The translations under genes were made by a program, and so were the position numbers. Below are positions 11,293 through 22,964 of a DNA stretch of 64,000 bases, in pieces. The stretch's first letter is position 1. Each line of letters begins with the position of its first letter. The stretch is taken from contig JADFTS010000044.1 of NCBI GenBank assembly GCA_015680905.1, positions 124,001 to 188,000 on the forward strand. The letters run 5' to 3'. Below the pieces are notes generated by a model, which worked only from the letters and a program-made list of their open reading frames with translations, ran no database searches and had not been told where the DNA came from. The stretch comes from Coptis chinensis (taxonomy: Eukaryota > Streptophyta > Magnoliopsida > Ranunculales > Ranunculaceae).

Positions 11293-12079
11293 ATGGCGAA
11301 GGCGGTGGATGACATATGAAGAAGCGTGCAATGTTGCTCTTCCTGTGTATGCTCTTCACTTCCGATATGGAACTCAATTTACTCGTTTTACATTTTATAT
11401 ACTAATTTTCCAATATTTATTTGTTGTAGACTTTGGAATAACTTGAGAAAACACAATGGAGAGCGTTATGCATATTCAAGTCATTCACAAGCTGTTCTTG
11501 ATTGTTTTTGAAAACAGAAATGAATGGGCTCAATTGGTTGATCGTGGTCCCAAGGTATACAAACGAAAATCAATGTGAAACTTTCTATTTCTTTGGTGTT
11601 CAATGAAAAGTTATTTCTTTTTTGAAGATATGGCCTACAGCATCAATAGTAATAGAATAGTGGTATTCCTAGTAGACAATTAACTATTAGAGCATAAACA
11701 ATTGACTTCCCGATCAATTAAAAGCAAGAGGCCGACAAGTAACACACGAGATATTTATATATCCTAATATGTTATGGTACAAGTTCTTTCTAAGCATGAA
11801 AATCCGTTAGAAAAATTGTTGAATGGTGTCTTGTATTTTTTGCATCGAATGGTGGAAGGAAGAAACGCATGAAGCCTAACTCGAGTCACCTCTAGTTGAA
11901 ACAGGAGGAGATTGAATATGCCAAGGGGAGAACCACAAAGGAGCTAGAAAGTAAAATTGTTGGGTCACCTGAGAAGACTTCCCTAAAGGCAAGAGGAAAG
12001 CTTGAAAGCAATCGATTGGCCTTTGCAAGGAAAAGGAGTATGAGAGGCCGGGGAAGGGGCGAAAAAGCAAATCTTTATT
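11293..12079 (+). pseudogene. Captured fragment of an unidentified host gene (copy 1)
   Basis: This corresponds to the better-read version at 17957-18740. Frames here are interrupted, but they show NNLRKHNGERYAYSSHSQAV and ESPLVETEEIEYAKGRTTK, followed by ELESKIVGSPEKTSLKARGK. The last part becomes basic (RKRSMRGRGRGEKA). I do not recognise the family. Introns with GT..AG borders are kept, so the capture was of genomic DNA and not of cDNA. Confidence 0.6.
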
Positions 12080-12776
12080 CGGATGAACTCATTGCCAATG
12101 TACACCCCTGGAAGGGTATCCTTCTTCTTGATGAGTCTCTTTGGAACAATTGGGAAGCGTCTATCCAAAGATCAATTAATGAGAATGCTAATGGTTTGGC
12201 GGGTATGCCATCATCCGTCAAGAAAATGGTTTTAGTTCAATCGTTGAGCGAGAGATCTTGGTTGATGGATCTCATGACATTGACCGTTGTGTTGATGTGG
12301 ATGGCGAGTACTTGCTGCTGCCTGTTACAAGGCATTGAATGACCACAAGGTTACGCTCAAGGAACTCTATTGAAGCCCAACATGGTGACTCAATGCCAAG
12401 AAGGTAGCCCGGAGGTCATTCCCGAATACACGGTGTGTGCCTTTGCGACAAACAATGCCCCGGTACCGTTCTTGCGGTGGTGTTCTTGTCGGTGTGAATG
12501 AATGAAGAAGCGAGGCCACAATTAACCTTAATGCAATGAACCCGCTCAAAGGAAAGAAGCCATGGTCACTCTCATTCTCCTTTGGGCGTGCTCTCCAGTA
12601 GAGTACTCTCAAGGCATGGTGCGGAAAAGTGGAAAATGTGGAGAAGGCGCAGTCTGCCTTCCTCGCAAAGGTGTAAGGCAAACTCAAAGGCCACCCTTGG
12701 TACCTACAAAGGGTGATGCATTTGTTGGAGATGGTGCTTGAAAGGCCTTCATGTCAAGGATTACAAGTCTCTTGAT
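12080..12776 (+). pseudogene. Captured cytosolic fructose-bisphosphate aldolase fragment (copy 1)
   Basis: Same captured gene as at 18741-19415. In changing frames one reads [34 protein letters not shown] and LLKPNMVTQCQEGSPEV, which are aldolase signatures, then AQSAFLA-like and LHVKDYK near the end. Several small indels break the frame. Many lie at CAG/CTG positions where the other copy reads differently. Confidence 0.75.
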
Positions 12777-13734
12777 GAAGTTTTGTGTTTTAGTATTGCG
12801 ATTTTATGAGTAGATCTGAGGGAAAAATTTGGAGATAAAGTCCGCGTCTTTAAGGCTTAATGTTTAGATCTTTTTTCTGCGTAGTTGAGTGAGGCTGATT
12901 TAATAATTTTGGGGGCATGTTTGTTGAGTTCGAATGTTTCTCTCCAAGTGATTTGTCTTGTTTTAATGCTTTCTCGATGAATTTTATGTTTTGCTCTTTT
13001 TTTTGAACCTCTTTATAGTGTATGTGTTGACTTGTTGTATTTTTTCGCCATTTTCATTTGGATTAGGCTTCATGCTAATGTCAATGAGAGTTTAGGTGGT
13101 GTATACAACTCCCTATATTTTTCCCTGGATTCATCTTTGATTCTATTTGACATAACGATTGAATTTGGACTCTAATAGAGGATCTCATTCTTCTTCTAAA
13201 GAAACTCTACGACCATCACCGTCACTCTCCTTTATAGCTCCCATTGTTACAAATCTTGGAGACTTCTTATGACTAGCGACAAAGCTTTGAAGCTCAATTC
13301 TTCCACCGAAGTCACACCACCAAAAAAAGAAGTTTAATAAGAAGGATTAGCACAACGGTTGTAACCATTGGGATTGTGAGAGAGAGTAATCATTAGCCGA
13401 ACGCCGAAAGACACATCGACTACCCAATGGAGTCGAAGAAGCCGCCCATGGACTAAGCGGCCGCACCGGATCATTACGACCATCTTGCCACCCCATCGGT
13501 TCAAAGGTCCATGAAATTTCACCTTGCCATGACATATCATCATTGCTACCCAAATGGAGTGATTGGAGATGGATGGTATCTCACCCCACGGAATACCTCC
13601 GACTTTTCTTGAATAGCAAGACACTGAAAACTCCCAAAGCCCCCACAAAATATCGATGCCGATGCCATGCCAATATAAAACCAACTCATTTTGATTTGAA
13701 CTTGGATCGAAAAAAAGCGGTGTATTAATGCTGT

Positions 13735-14490
13735 TTGGACTTTGTCCCCAACGGCATGGCCACACCGTTTGGCCTTAGTACCAAACGGTGTGGCCATGCC
13801 GTTTGGGACTAAGGCAAACAAACGTAACCATGCCGTTTGGGACAAAGTCCAAACAGACACACCATTTTTTTCAAGTTCAAATCCAAAGGATATGGCCACA
13901 CCGTTTGGACTTAGTTCCAACGGCATGGCCACACCGTTTGAGACTAAGGCCAAAGCGGTGTGGCCATGCCGTTGAACTTTGAACTTGCAAAAATGGCGGT
14001 GTCTGTTTTTGGACTTTGTCCCCAAGCGGCATAGCCACACCGTTTGGACTTAGTCCCAAGCGGCATGGCCACACCGTTTGGTACTAAAAGGCCAAACGGT
14101 GTGGCCATGCCGTTTGGGACTAAGTCCAAACGGTGTGGCCATTATAGTTTGGCCTTAGTACCAAGCGGCATGGCCACCCGTTTGGCCTTAGTACCAAACG
14201 GTGTGGCCATGTCGTTGGGGACTAAGTCCAAACAGACACGCCATTTTTGCAAGTTCAAAGTCAAACGGCATGGCCACATCGTTTGGCCTTAGTCCCCAAA
14301 CGGCATGGCCACACCGTTTGGTACTAAGGCCAAACGGTGTATGCCGCTTGGGGGACTAAGTCCAAACGGTGTGGCCATGCCGTTTGGGACAAAGTCCAAA
14401 CAGACACACGCCATTTTTTGCAAGTTCAAATCCAAACGATATGGCCACACCGTTTGGACTTAGTCCCAAACGGTGTGACCACACCGTTCA
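13735..14490. repeat. Palindromic tandem array, copy 1
   Basis: About 750 bp built from one near-palindrome: CAAACGG, then CA or TG, the core TGGCCA, CA or TG, then CCGTTTG. It is spaced by GGACTTAGTCC (itself a palindrome) or GCCTTAGTACC. The block appears in both orientations, so the array is a chain of potential hairpins. Spacers containing AAACAGACAC...CCATTTTT and CAAGTTCAAA recur every few units. The repeat length keeps long frames open on both strands; I regard them as by-products. Confidence 0.9.
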
Positions 14491-16309
14491 AGAGGCAAAA
14501 AAACAGATCTTTTGTGTTTTGGCAAAAACATTGCGTACTGCATTAGATTTTTGTGTTTTGGTAAATAACATTGGGATTTTTGTTGATAACATTGGGATTT
14601 TTGTGTTCTGCATTAGATTATTAATAGAGATACTTCGCTGTGACAAATTAAAATGCGCAAATTGTCGGAGAGCACAAGAAGAGCCATTGAATGGATATAA
14701 ACTGAGATCTAAGCAAAGCACATACGCTGACCACGTAAATAGTATAACTGTTTACTCCACTGACAGCAGACGTCCTATTAAAATCAATGCCTGCTAATAG
14801 CAGAAACATAACCAAAGGCAATGTGACATGAAATAGATGAAACCTAGGATCTTAGGTGAACATGAAAAGAATGACAAGTCCAAAGCAAGATCACTATCAT
14901 TTCATATTTCAACAATGTGACACCATGTGAAATACATTGTCCGAATTTATCGAACATAAAGCTAAGTTGCTACATATCAACAACTTGCACTTACAAAAGA
15001 GTCCTAACATAACATTTTTTGACTACAAAGAGATTTCCAATCTAACTTTCTGACTTTAGTTGTATATCTAACTCTTTGTTCTTTATCTCCTTCCTGCAAA
15101 ACAAAAAAATTGAATAAACAGATCAGTCAAGCAAAGTTAAATCAAACTGCTTTATTAAGGTCTGACAAAAAAACTAACCTCTCCACTTGCTTCCTCATGT
15201 TCACCATCTTCCGCCACCACCATTTGCCTAATTACCCCCCAATAAAAACACATGAATAAGTATAAATACTACCACATATGTCAAATCCAACACCAAATCT
15301 AGAAACCTCATGAATCGGTGGGATTTGTTTTCGGGGGCAAGATGATGACCATGTGTAAGAGTTAATAATGGTCTTGTATGATTATTTGATTCTTTTGTTG
15401 AGAACTTGAATTTAGAATGACCTTTCATTTTGATTGTTATGATTGTCACATAAACTTTTCAATGAAATCCTTCAGTATAAGTTTTGTAAGTTTAAGTTGA
15501 TTCTTCTTGTAGTACATGGTACTATGGTAGTGGTGGGAGGCGAACCAAATTAATGACCACGAATAGGCGGCAATCTCCGCCCGTTATGCAATATCCCTCA
15601 AGCTTCATCCACGTTTTACTTAGTAACTAGTTTTGTAAGGACCGATAACTATCGAGAATATAATAATCGGTTTATAAGTAACTTTCCCACAATACCGGAT
15701 AGATCACTTGATCGAGACATCCTATGGGTTTGGAGCGAGTCAAAATGCAGACCTGCATTTCAGCTTTTTCACTATCCCATCATAGTATCTTTGTTTTAGA
15801 AGCGTTGGCGTCTGAAGGAGTTGTATTCCTTATTGTTCCGAAAGCATGAAGTAGTAGGATTATTACCTCGACCATGCACAAGTAATTACTACCTCAAGCT
15901 AGATCATACAAGTAGTAGGATCACTATTATAAGGTTTTACATGCCACCGAGCACTATCCATATATACACACCACAAGTAATATATACATTTGTATGTCCT
16001 TCAACCTCAAATTCTTAAGACCTCACCATTTGTCGCTGCCCTTCTTACCATCTCTCTCTCAAGAATGACCACCACCCTTCACGGCTGACCTTGGTTTACT
16101 AGAAACCTCACAAAGGCATGATATCCGATATTTTCAATAGCTCCAAATGTTTTGAACAATCTAAACTTGTCATTTCTTCCATCAAAGATCTATGCAACAA
16201 CCGGCTCTGGGGCGTCTACCGGTGAATTCATCCCCTTAACGAGAATGATTGGTTCTATTGTGATAGTTTATTGGAACTAGAAGCTCCTTTGGAGTGTGAA
16301 TAATCCTTA
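14491..16309. other. Unassigned interior of transposon copy 1
   Basis: No recognised gene. Duplicate words TTTGTGTTTTGG and AACATTGGGATTTTTGT occur near 14510-14600. On the minus strand around 15228-15449 a short frame has a hydrophobic stretch (FLDLVLDLTYVVVFILIHVF) and may be another captured exon. Near 16150-16300 the words KLVISSIKDLCNNRLWGVYR and NENDWFYCDSLLELEAPLEC can be read, which look like coding remnants of unknown origin. Confidence 0.45.
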
Positions 16310-16955
16310 CCAGTGAATTCAAAACTCTGACAGAGTTGAAAGCTCTGATAGAGTTCACCGAACTCTGACAGAGTTCAAAACTCTGACAGAGTTCACCGAA
16401 CTCTAACAGAGTTCAAAACTCTAACAGAATACGGCATGAAGAATACGACAGAGTTCAAAGCTCTGGCAGAGTTCACCGAACTTCGGCGAGTTCAAAGCTC
16501 GGCGAGTTCAAAACTTCGGCGAATACGGCATGAAGAATACGGACGAGTTCACGAACTCCCGGCGAGTTAAAGCTCGGCGAGTTCAAAACTCGACGAGAAT
16601 CGACTGAAGAATACGACGAGTTCAAAACTTCGGCGAGTTAAAAGCTTCGGCGAGTTCACCGAACTTCGGCGAGTTCAAAACTCGGCGAGAATCACGGCAT
16701 GAAGAATATGACAGAGTTCAAAACTCGACCTCGTCTCCGAAACTTCGGCCGAGGTCACCGAACTCGACGAGTTCAAAACTCTGACGAGAATCTGGCATGA
16801 AGAATACGACACGAGTTCAAAACTCGGCGAGTTCACCGAACTTTGAGAATCACGACATGAAGAATACGGCGAGTTGAAAGCTCGACGAGTTCACCGAACT
16901 CGGCGAGAATCTGACAAAGTTTACTTCCAATCTGAGAATCTGACGAGTTCACCGA
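16310..16955. repeat. CTCTGACAGAG palindrome array, copy 1
   Basis: Tandem units of the palindrome GAACTCTGACAGAGTTC alternate with AAA-linked half sites and a longer phrase ending GGCATGAAGAATACGACAG. The first ~130 bp is regular. Later units read CTCGACGAG or CTCGGCGAG, losing the T of CTG and the A of CAG. I think this is reading error rather than divergence. Confidence 0.85.
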
Positions 16956-17230
16956 ACTATATCGCGTTTTAAACAACAATATAAACAATTTCATACCCAA
17001 TTCATACTTGTTTACTTGTCTAAGTTCATAAACAATTGAACCAAAGCGTTTTAAACTTGTTTACTTGTCTAAGTTCATACCCAATTTTATGTTTTAAACA
17101 ACAATATAAACAACATCCAAGAATAAAGTTTACTAGGTTAGTTCATACCCAATTTGGCGTTTTAAACAACAATATAAACAACATCCAAGAATAAAGTTTA
17201 CTAGGTTTATTTCAAAACGAATCCAAGCTA
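16956..17230. repeat. TTTTAAACAACAATATAAAC tandem repeats, copy 1
   Basis: Three to four repeats of the phrase GCGTTTTAAACAACAATATA plus AACAACATCCAAGAATAAAG or CTTGTTTACTTGTCTAAG, with AAGTTCATACCCAATT between them. Non-coding subterminal region of the transposon. Confidence 0.75.
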
Positions 17231-17956
17231 ATTAAATAACAAATCAAAGCGAATTAAAAGTGGAAAAATACCTTAATCCATAAGCTTGGTTCAAACCGAG
17301 AAGAAGAAGAAGAGAGAGAGAGAGAGAGAGAGTTTTGAATTTAAGTGATTTTTGTGATTTTCGTTTTTTTATTTTGAAATACCGCGAAATATTGAAATAT
17401 CGGTTTTATCGATGGTTTTAGATCTTCGATCTTGAGGCGAATCCGACGGCTCAAGAGGAGTGTGAGATAAAGAGTGTCACTATAAGAGTGGCACTCTAGA
17501 CAAACCGTCGGTTTGTCTAGAGTGCCACTCTTATAGTGACACTCTTATCTCACACTCCTCTTGAACCGTCGAGATCTCAAGATGAAATCATCGGATCTAA
17601 TTACGATAAAAACGCCAAATTTCAAATTATTTGGAAACCTAAAACAAAAAATCGAAATTTTTTGATTATCTCTCATGGTCTTCTTCTCCACTCCGAAATT
17701 TTTGAATCTACAAAACTGAACCATCTCCGGAAATTCAACCCCCATTCAAGTGTTGACGAAGAAGGATTCAAATAGGTACGGTTTCTCTCTCGATCTATTT
17801 TTTCTCTATCTCTCTCTTGAATTTCCAAGCCTTTTAAATTAAAACATCTCTCTAAATTAATTATTTATTTATTACACACAAATTCCACTCCCATTACTTA
17901 TTTCTATTCAGAATTTTAAGTTCCAAATCTTGTTTACAGGCCTACTTGATTAGATA

Positions 17957-18740
17957 ATGAGCGAAGGCAGGTGGATGACATATGAAGAACTGTGCAATGT
18001 TGCTCTTCCGGTATGTGTATGCTCTTCACTTCTGATATGGAACTCAATTTACTCTGTTTTACATTTTATATACTAATTTTCCAATATTTCGCTGTTGTAG
18101 CACTGGAATAACTTGAGAAAACACAATGGAGAGCGTTATGCATATTCAAGTCATTCACAAGCTGTTCTTGATTGTTTGCGAAACAGAAATGAATGGGCTC
18201 AGCTGGTTGATCGTGGTCCCAAGGTATACAAACGAAAATCAATGTGAAACTTTCTATTTCTTTGGTGTTCAATGAAAAGTTATTTCTTTTGAAAGATATG
18301 GCTGCGATCAATAGTAATAGAATAGTGGTATTCCTAGTAGACAATTAACTATTAGAGCATAAACAATTGACTTCCCGATCAATTAAAAGCAAGAGGCCAA
18401 CAAGTAACACCGAGATATTTATATATCCTAATATGTTATGGTACAAGTTCTTTCTAAGCATGAAAATCCGTTAGAAAAATTGTTGAATGGTGTACTGTAT
18501 TTTTCAGACGAATGGTGGAAGGAAGAAACGCAAGCCTAACTCTGAGTCACCTCTAGTTGAAACAGAGGAGATTGAATATGCCAAGGGAGAACCACAAAGG
18601 AGCTAGAAAGTAAAATTGTTGGGTCACCTGAGAGAAGACTTCCCTAAAGGCAAGAGGAAAGCGAAAAAGCAATCGATTTAACAATTTGCAAAGGAAAAGG
18701 AGTATGAGAGGCCGGAAGGGGCGAAAAGCAAATCTTTATT
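17957..18740 (+). pseudogene. Captured spliced fragment of an unidentified host gene (copy 2)
   Basis: Three exons with consensus borders: 17957-18010 (MSEGRWMTYEELCNVALP), 18101-18223 (HWNNLRKHNGERYAYSSHSQ, then AVLDCLRNRNEWAQLVDRGP, K) and one from 18508 (TNGGRKKRKPNSESPLVETE, then EIEYAKG). The first two are in phase and open. The third continues as a Lys/Arg-rich tail and runs into aldolase sequence, making a chimeric gene. The N-terminal block looks like a conserved plant nuclear protein, but I cannot name it. A transcript from the element would read away from AOX. Confidence 0.65.
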
Positions 18741-19415
18741 ACGGATGAACTCATTGCCAATGTACACCCTGGAAGGGGTATCCTTCTTCTGATGAGTCTC
18801 GGAACAATTGGGAAGCGTCTATCCAAAGATCAATTAATGAGAATGCTAATGGTTTGGCCGGGTATGCCATCATCATCAAGAAAATGGTTTCGTTCAATCG
18901 TTGAGCGAGAGATCTTGGTTGATGGATCTCATGACATTGACCGTTGTGTTGATGTGGCGGCGAGTACTTGCTGCACTGTTACAAGGCATTGAATGACCAC
19001 AAGGTTCTGCTCAAGGGAACTCTATTGAAGCCCAACATGGTGACTCAATGCCAAGAAGGTAGCCCGGAGGTCATTCCTCAATACGCGTGTGTGCCTTGCG
19101 ACAAACAATGCCCCCTGTTTCTTGCGGTGGTGTTCTTGTCGGTGACGGATGAAGAAGCGGCCACAATTAACCTTAATGCAATGAACCACTCAAAGGAAAG
19201 AAGCCATGGTCACTCTCATTCTCCTTTGGACGTGCTCTCCAGAGTACTACTCAAGGCATGGTGCGGAAAAGTGGAAAATGTGGAGAAAGCGCGCAGTCGC
19301 CTTCCTCGCAAGGTGTAAGGCAAACTCAAAGGCCACCCTTGGTACCTACAAGGGTGATGCAACTGTTGGAGATGGTGCTTCAGAAGGCCTTCATGTCAAG
19401 GATTACAAGTACTGA
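18741..19415 (+). pseudogene. Captured, internally deleted cytosolic fructose-bisphosphate aldolase (copy 2)
   Basis: Class I aldolase signatures occur in the right order across nearby frames: [70 protein letters not shown] (with the Schiff-base Lys of LLKP), [39 protein letters not shown] and the native C-terminus LHVKDYKY followed by its own stop at 19415. About 120 residues between GKRLS and NENANG are missing, so the fragment cannot be a working enzyme. The HVKDYKY ending marks the cytosolic plant isoform. The following ~400 bp (to about 19800) is probably captured aldolase 3' UTR and flank. Confidence 0.88.
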
Positions 19416-20339
19416 TGAAGTTTTGTGTTTTAGTATTGCGATTTTATGAGTAGATACGAGGGAAAAATTTGGAGATAAAGTCTGTCTTTAAGGCTTAATG
19501 TTTAGATCTTTTTTCCTGCGTAGTTGAGTGAGGCTGATTTAATAATTTTGGGGGGCATGTTTGTTGAGTTCGAATGTTTCTCTCCAAGTGATTTGTCTTG
19601 TTTTAATGCTTTCTCTGATGAATTTTATGTTTTGCTCTTTTTTGAACCTCTTTATAGTGTATGTGTTGACTGTTGTATTTTTCGCCATTTTCATTTGGAT
19701 TAGGCTTCATGCTAATGTCAATGAGAGTTTAGGTGGTGTATACAACTCCCTATATTTTTCCCCTGGATTCATCTTTGATTCTATTTGACATAACGATTGA
19801 ATTTGGACTCTAATAGAGGATCTCATTCTTCAGCTAAAGAAACTCTACGACCATCACCGTCACTCTCCTTTATAGCTCCCATTGTTACAAATCTTGGAGA
19901 CTTCTTATGACTAGCGACAAAGCTTTGAAGCTCAATTCTTCCACCAGAAGTCACACCACCAAAAAAAGAAGTTTAATAAGAAGGATTAGCACAACGGTTG
20001 TAACCATTGGGATTGTGAGAGAGAGTAATCATTAGCGAGCGCCGAAAGACACATCGACTACCCAATGGAGTCGAAGAAGCCGCCATGGACTAAAGCTGCG
20101 CACCCAGATCATTACGACCATCTTGCCACCCCATCGGTTCAAAGGTCCATGAAATTTCACCTTGCCATGACATATCATCATTGCTACCCAAATGGAGTGA
20201 TTGGAGATGGATGGTATCTACGCCCACCTGGAATACCTCCAGCTTTTCTTGAATAGCAAGACACTGAAAACTCCCAAAGCCCCCACAAAATATCCTCTGA
20301 TGCCATGCCAATATAAAACCAACTCATTTTGATTTGAAC
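19416..20339 (+). other. Aldolase 3' flank and further unassigned capture in copy 2
   Basis: The part after the aldolase stop is T-rich and non-coding. At 20065-20256 an open frame reads [20 protein letters not shown], then [20 protein letters not shown] and [10 protein letters not shown]. It has no homologue I recognise. The same stretch in copy 1 (near 13410-13600) is interrupted. It could be a third captured exon. Confidence 0.4.
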
Positions 20340-21130
20340 TTGGATCGAAAAAACGGTGTGTCTGTTTGGACTTTGTCCCAAACGGCATGGCCACACCGTT
20401 TGGCCTTAGTACCAAACGGTGTGGCCATGCCGTTTGGGACTAAAACAAACGGTAATAACCATGCCGTTTGGGACAAAGTCCAAACAGACACACCATTTTT
20501 TTTTTCAAGTTCAAATCCAAAGGATATGGCCACACCGTTTGGACTTAGTTCCAAACGGCATGGCCACACCGTTTGAGACTAAGGCCAAACGGTGTGGCCA
20601 TCTTGAACTTGAACTTTGAACTTTGCAAAAATGGCGTGTCTGTTTGGACTTTGTCCCCAAACGGCATGGCCACCCGTTGGACTTAGTCCCCAAACGGCAT
20701 GGCCACACCCGTTTGGTACTAAGGCCAAACGGTGTAACCATGCCGTTTGGGACTAAGTCCAAACGGTGTGGCCACATAGTTTGGCCTTAGTACCAAAGCG
20801 GCATGGCCACACCGTTTGGCCTTAGTACCAAAGCGGTGTGGCCATGTCGTTGGGGACTAAGTCCAAACAGACACTCGCCATTTTTTGCAAGTTCAAAGTT
20901 CAAACGGCATGGCCATACATCGTTTGGCCTTAGTCCCAAACGGCATGGCCACACCGTTTGGTACTAAGGCCAAACGGTGTGCCATGCCGTTGGGACTAAG
21001 TCCAAACGGTGTGGCCATGCCGTTTTCAGGACAAAGTCCAAACATTAACCGCATTTTTTTTTGCAAGTTCAAATCCAAAGCGATATGGCCACACCGTTTG
21101 GACTTAGTCCCAAACGGTGTGACCACACCG
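20340..21130. repeat. Palindromic tandem array, copy 2
   Basis: The same CAAACGG...TGGCCA...CCGTTTG chain as in copy 1, in the same order, with scattered one- and two-base differences. Confidence 0.9.
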
Positions 21131-22964
21131 CTCAAGAGGCAAAAAAAACAGATCTTTTGTGTTTTGGCAAAAACATTGCGTCTTGCATTAGATTTTTGTG
21201 TTTTGGTAAAATAACATTGGGATTTTTGTTGATAACATTGGGATTTTTGTGTTCTCGCATTAGATTATTAATAGAGATGCTTATTTGTGACAAATTAAAA
21301 TCAAATTGTCCGAGAGCACAAGAAGAGCCATTGAATGGATATAAACCGAGATCTAAGCAAAGCACATATCGCAGCACTGGTAAGTAGTATAACTGCTGTT
21401 TACTCCAATCGACAGCGAGACGTCCTATTAAAATCAATGCCTCGCTAATAGCGAAACATAACCAAAGGCAATGTGACATGAAATAGATGAAACCTAGGAT
21501 CTTAGGTGAACATGAAAAGAATGACAAGTCCAAAGCAAGATCACTATCATTTCATATTTCAACAATGTGACACCATGTGAAATACATTGTGCGAATTATT
21601 GAACATAAAGCTAAGTTGCTACATATCAACAACTTGCACTTACAAAAGAGTCCTAACATAACATTTTTGACTACAAAGAGATTTCCAATCTAACTTTCTC
21701 GACTTTAGTTGTATATCTAACTCTTTGTTCTTTTTATCTCCTTCCCCAAAACAAAAAAATTGAATAAACGGATCATCGGTCAAGCAAAGTTAAATCAAAC
21801 CGCTTTATTAAGGTCCCACGGAAAAACTAACCTCTCCACTTGCTTCCTCATGTTCACCATCTTCCGCCACCACCATTTGCCTAATTACCCCCAATAAAAA
21901 CACATGAATAAGTATAAATACTACCACATATGTCAAATCCAACACCAAATCTAGAAACCTCATGAATCGGGGATTTGTTTTCGGGGCAAGATGATGACCA
22001 TGTGTAAGAGTTAATAATGGTCTTGTATGATTATTTGATTCTTTTGTTGAGAACTTGAATTTAGAATGACCTTTCATTTTGATTGTTATGATTGTCACAT
22101 AAACTTTTCAATGAAATCCTTCAAGATAAGTTTTGTAAGTTTAAGTTGATTCTTCTTGTAGTACATGGTACTATGGTAGTGGTGGGAGCGAACCAAATTA
22201 ATGACACGAATAGGACCGGCAATCTCCGCCCGTTATGCAATATCCCGAAGCTTCATCCACGTTTTACTTAGTAACTAGTTTTGTAAGGACTGATAACTAT
22301 CGAGAATATAATAATCGGTTTATAAGTAACTTTCCCTGTACCAGCATAGATCACTTGATCGAGACATCCTATGGGTTTGGAGCGAGTCAAAATGCAGACT
22401 GCATTTCAGCTTTTTCACTATCCCATCATAGTATCTTTGTTTTAGAAGCGTTGGCGTCCTGAAGGAGTTGTATTCCTTATTGTTCTGAGCATGAAGTAGT
22501 AGGATTATTACCTCGACCATGCACAAGTAATTACTACCTCAAGCTAGATCATACAAGTAGTAGGATCACTATTATAAGGTTTTACATGCCACTGAGCACT
22601 ATCCATATATACACACCACAAGTAATATATACATTTGTATGTCCTTCGAACCTCAAATTCTTAAGACCTCACCATTTGTCGCCTGCCTTCTTACCATCTC
22701 TCTCTCAAAGAATGACCACCACCCTTCACGGCTGACCTTGGTTTACTAGAAACCTCACAAGGCGCATGATATCCGATATTTTCAATAGCTCCAAATGTTT
22801 TTGAACAATCTAAACGTCATTTCTTCCATCAAAGATCTATGCAACAACCGGCTACGGGGCGTCTACCGGTGAATTCATCCCGCTTAACGAGAATGATTGG
22901 TTCTATTGTGATAGTTTATTGGAACTAGAAGCTCCTTTGGAGTGTGAATAATCCTTACCGGTGA
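21131..22964. other. Unassigned interior of transposon copy 2
   Basis: Counterpart of 14491-16309. A minus-strand frame at 21808-22098 reads MTIITIKMKGHSKFKF and later FMRFLDLVLDLTYVVVFILI, with EDGEHEEASGEV at its end. It is a possible captured membrane-protein exon with no family identified. Confidence 0.4.

Larger units (their letters stand above)
10840..17507 (+). mobile_element. Pack-type TIR transposon (Mutator-like?), copy 1
   Basis: 6668 bp. It begins CGGTTTGTCTAGAGTGCC and ends with the inverse GGCACTCTAGACAAACCG. The terminal inverted repeats are about 67 bp (10840-10905 and 17441-17507). No transposase frame was recognised on either strand, so it appears non-autonomous. In order it holds a spliced fragment of an unidentified host gene, a deleted cytosolic aldolase gene, a palindromic array (13735-14490), unassigned sequence (14490-16310), a second palindromic array (16310-16955), TTTAAACAACAATATAAAC repeats and a (GA)n tract. 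Long TIRs plus captured genes fit Pack-MULEs. The target duplication cannot be read because both flanks are TA repeats, so the superfamily is inferred. It is about 66 bp from the AOX start codon. Confidence 0.8.

Noticed and set aside
13742-14546. Long open frames on both strands rich in MATPFG, GTKSKRCGHAVWD and similar phrases
   Set aside because: They are translations of the palindromic tandem array. Its repeat unit keeps several frames open on both strands at once, and no protein family matches.
16310-16955. CRISPR-like appearance of the regular short repeats
   Set aside because: The units are joined palindromes with repeated, not unique, spacers, inside a plant transposon. There are no cas genes and the genome is eukaryotic.
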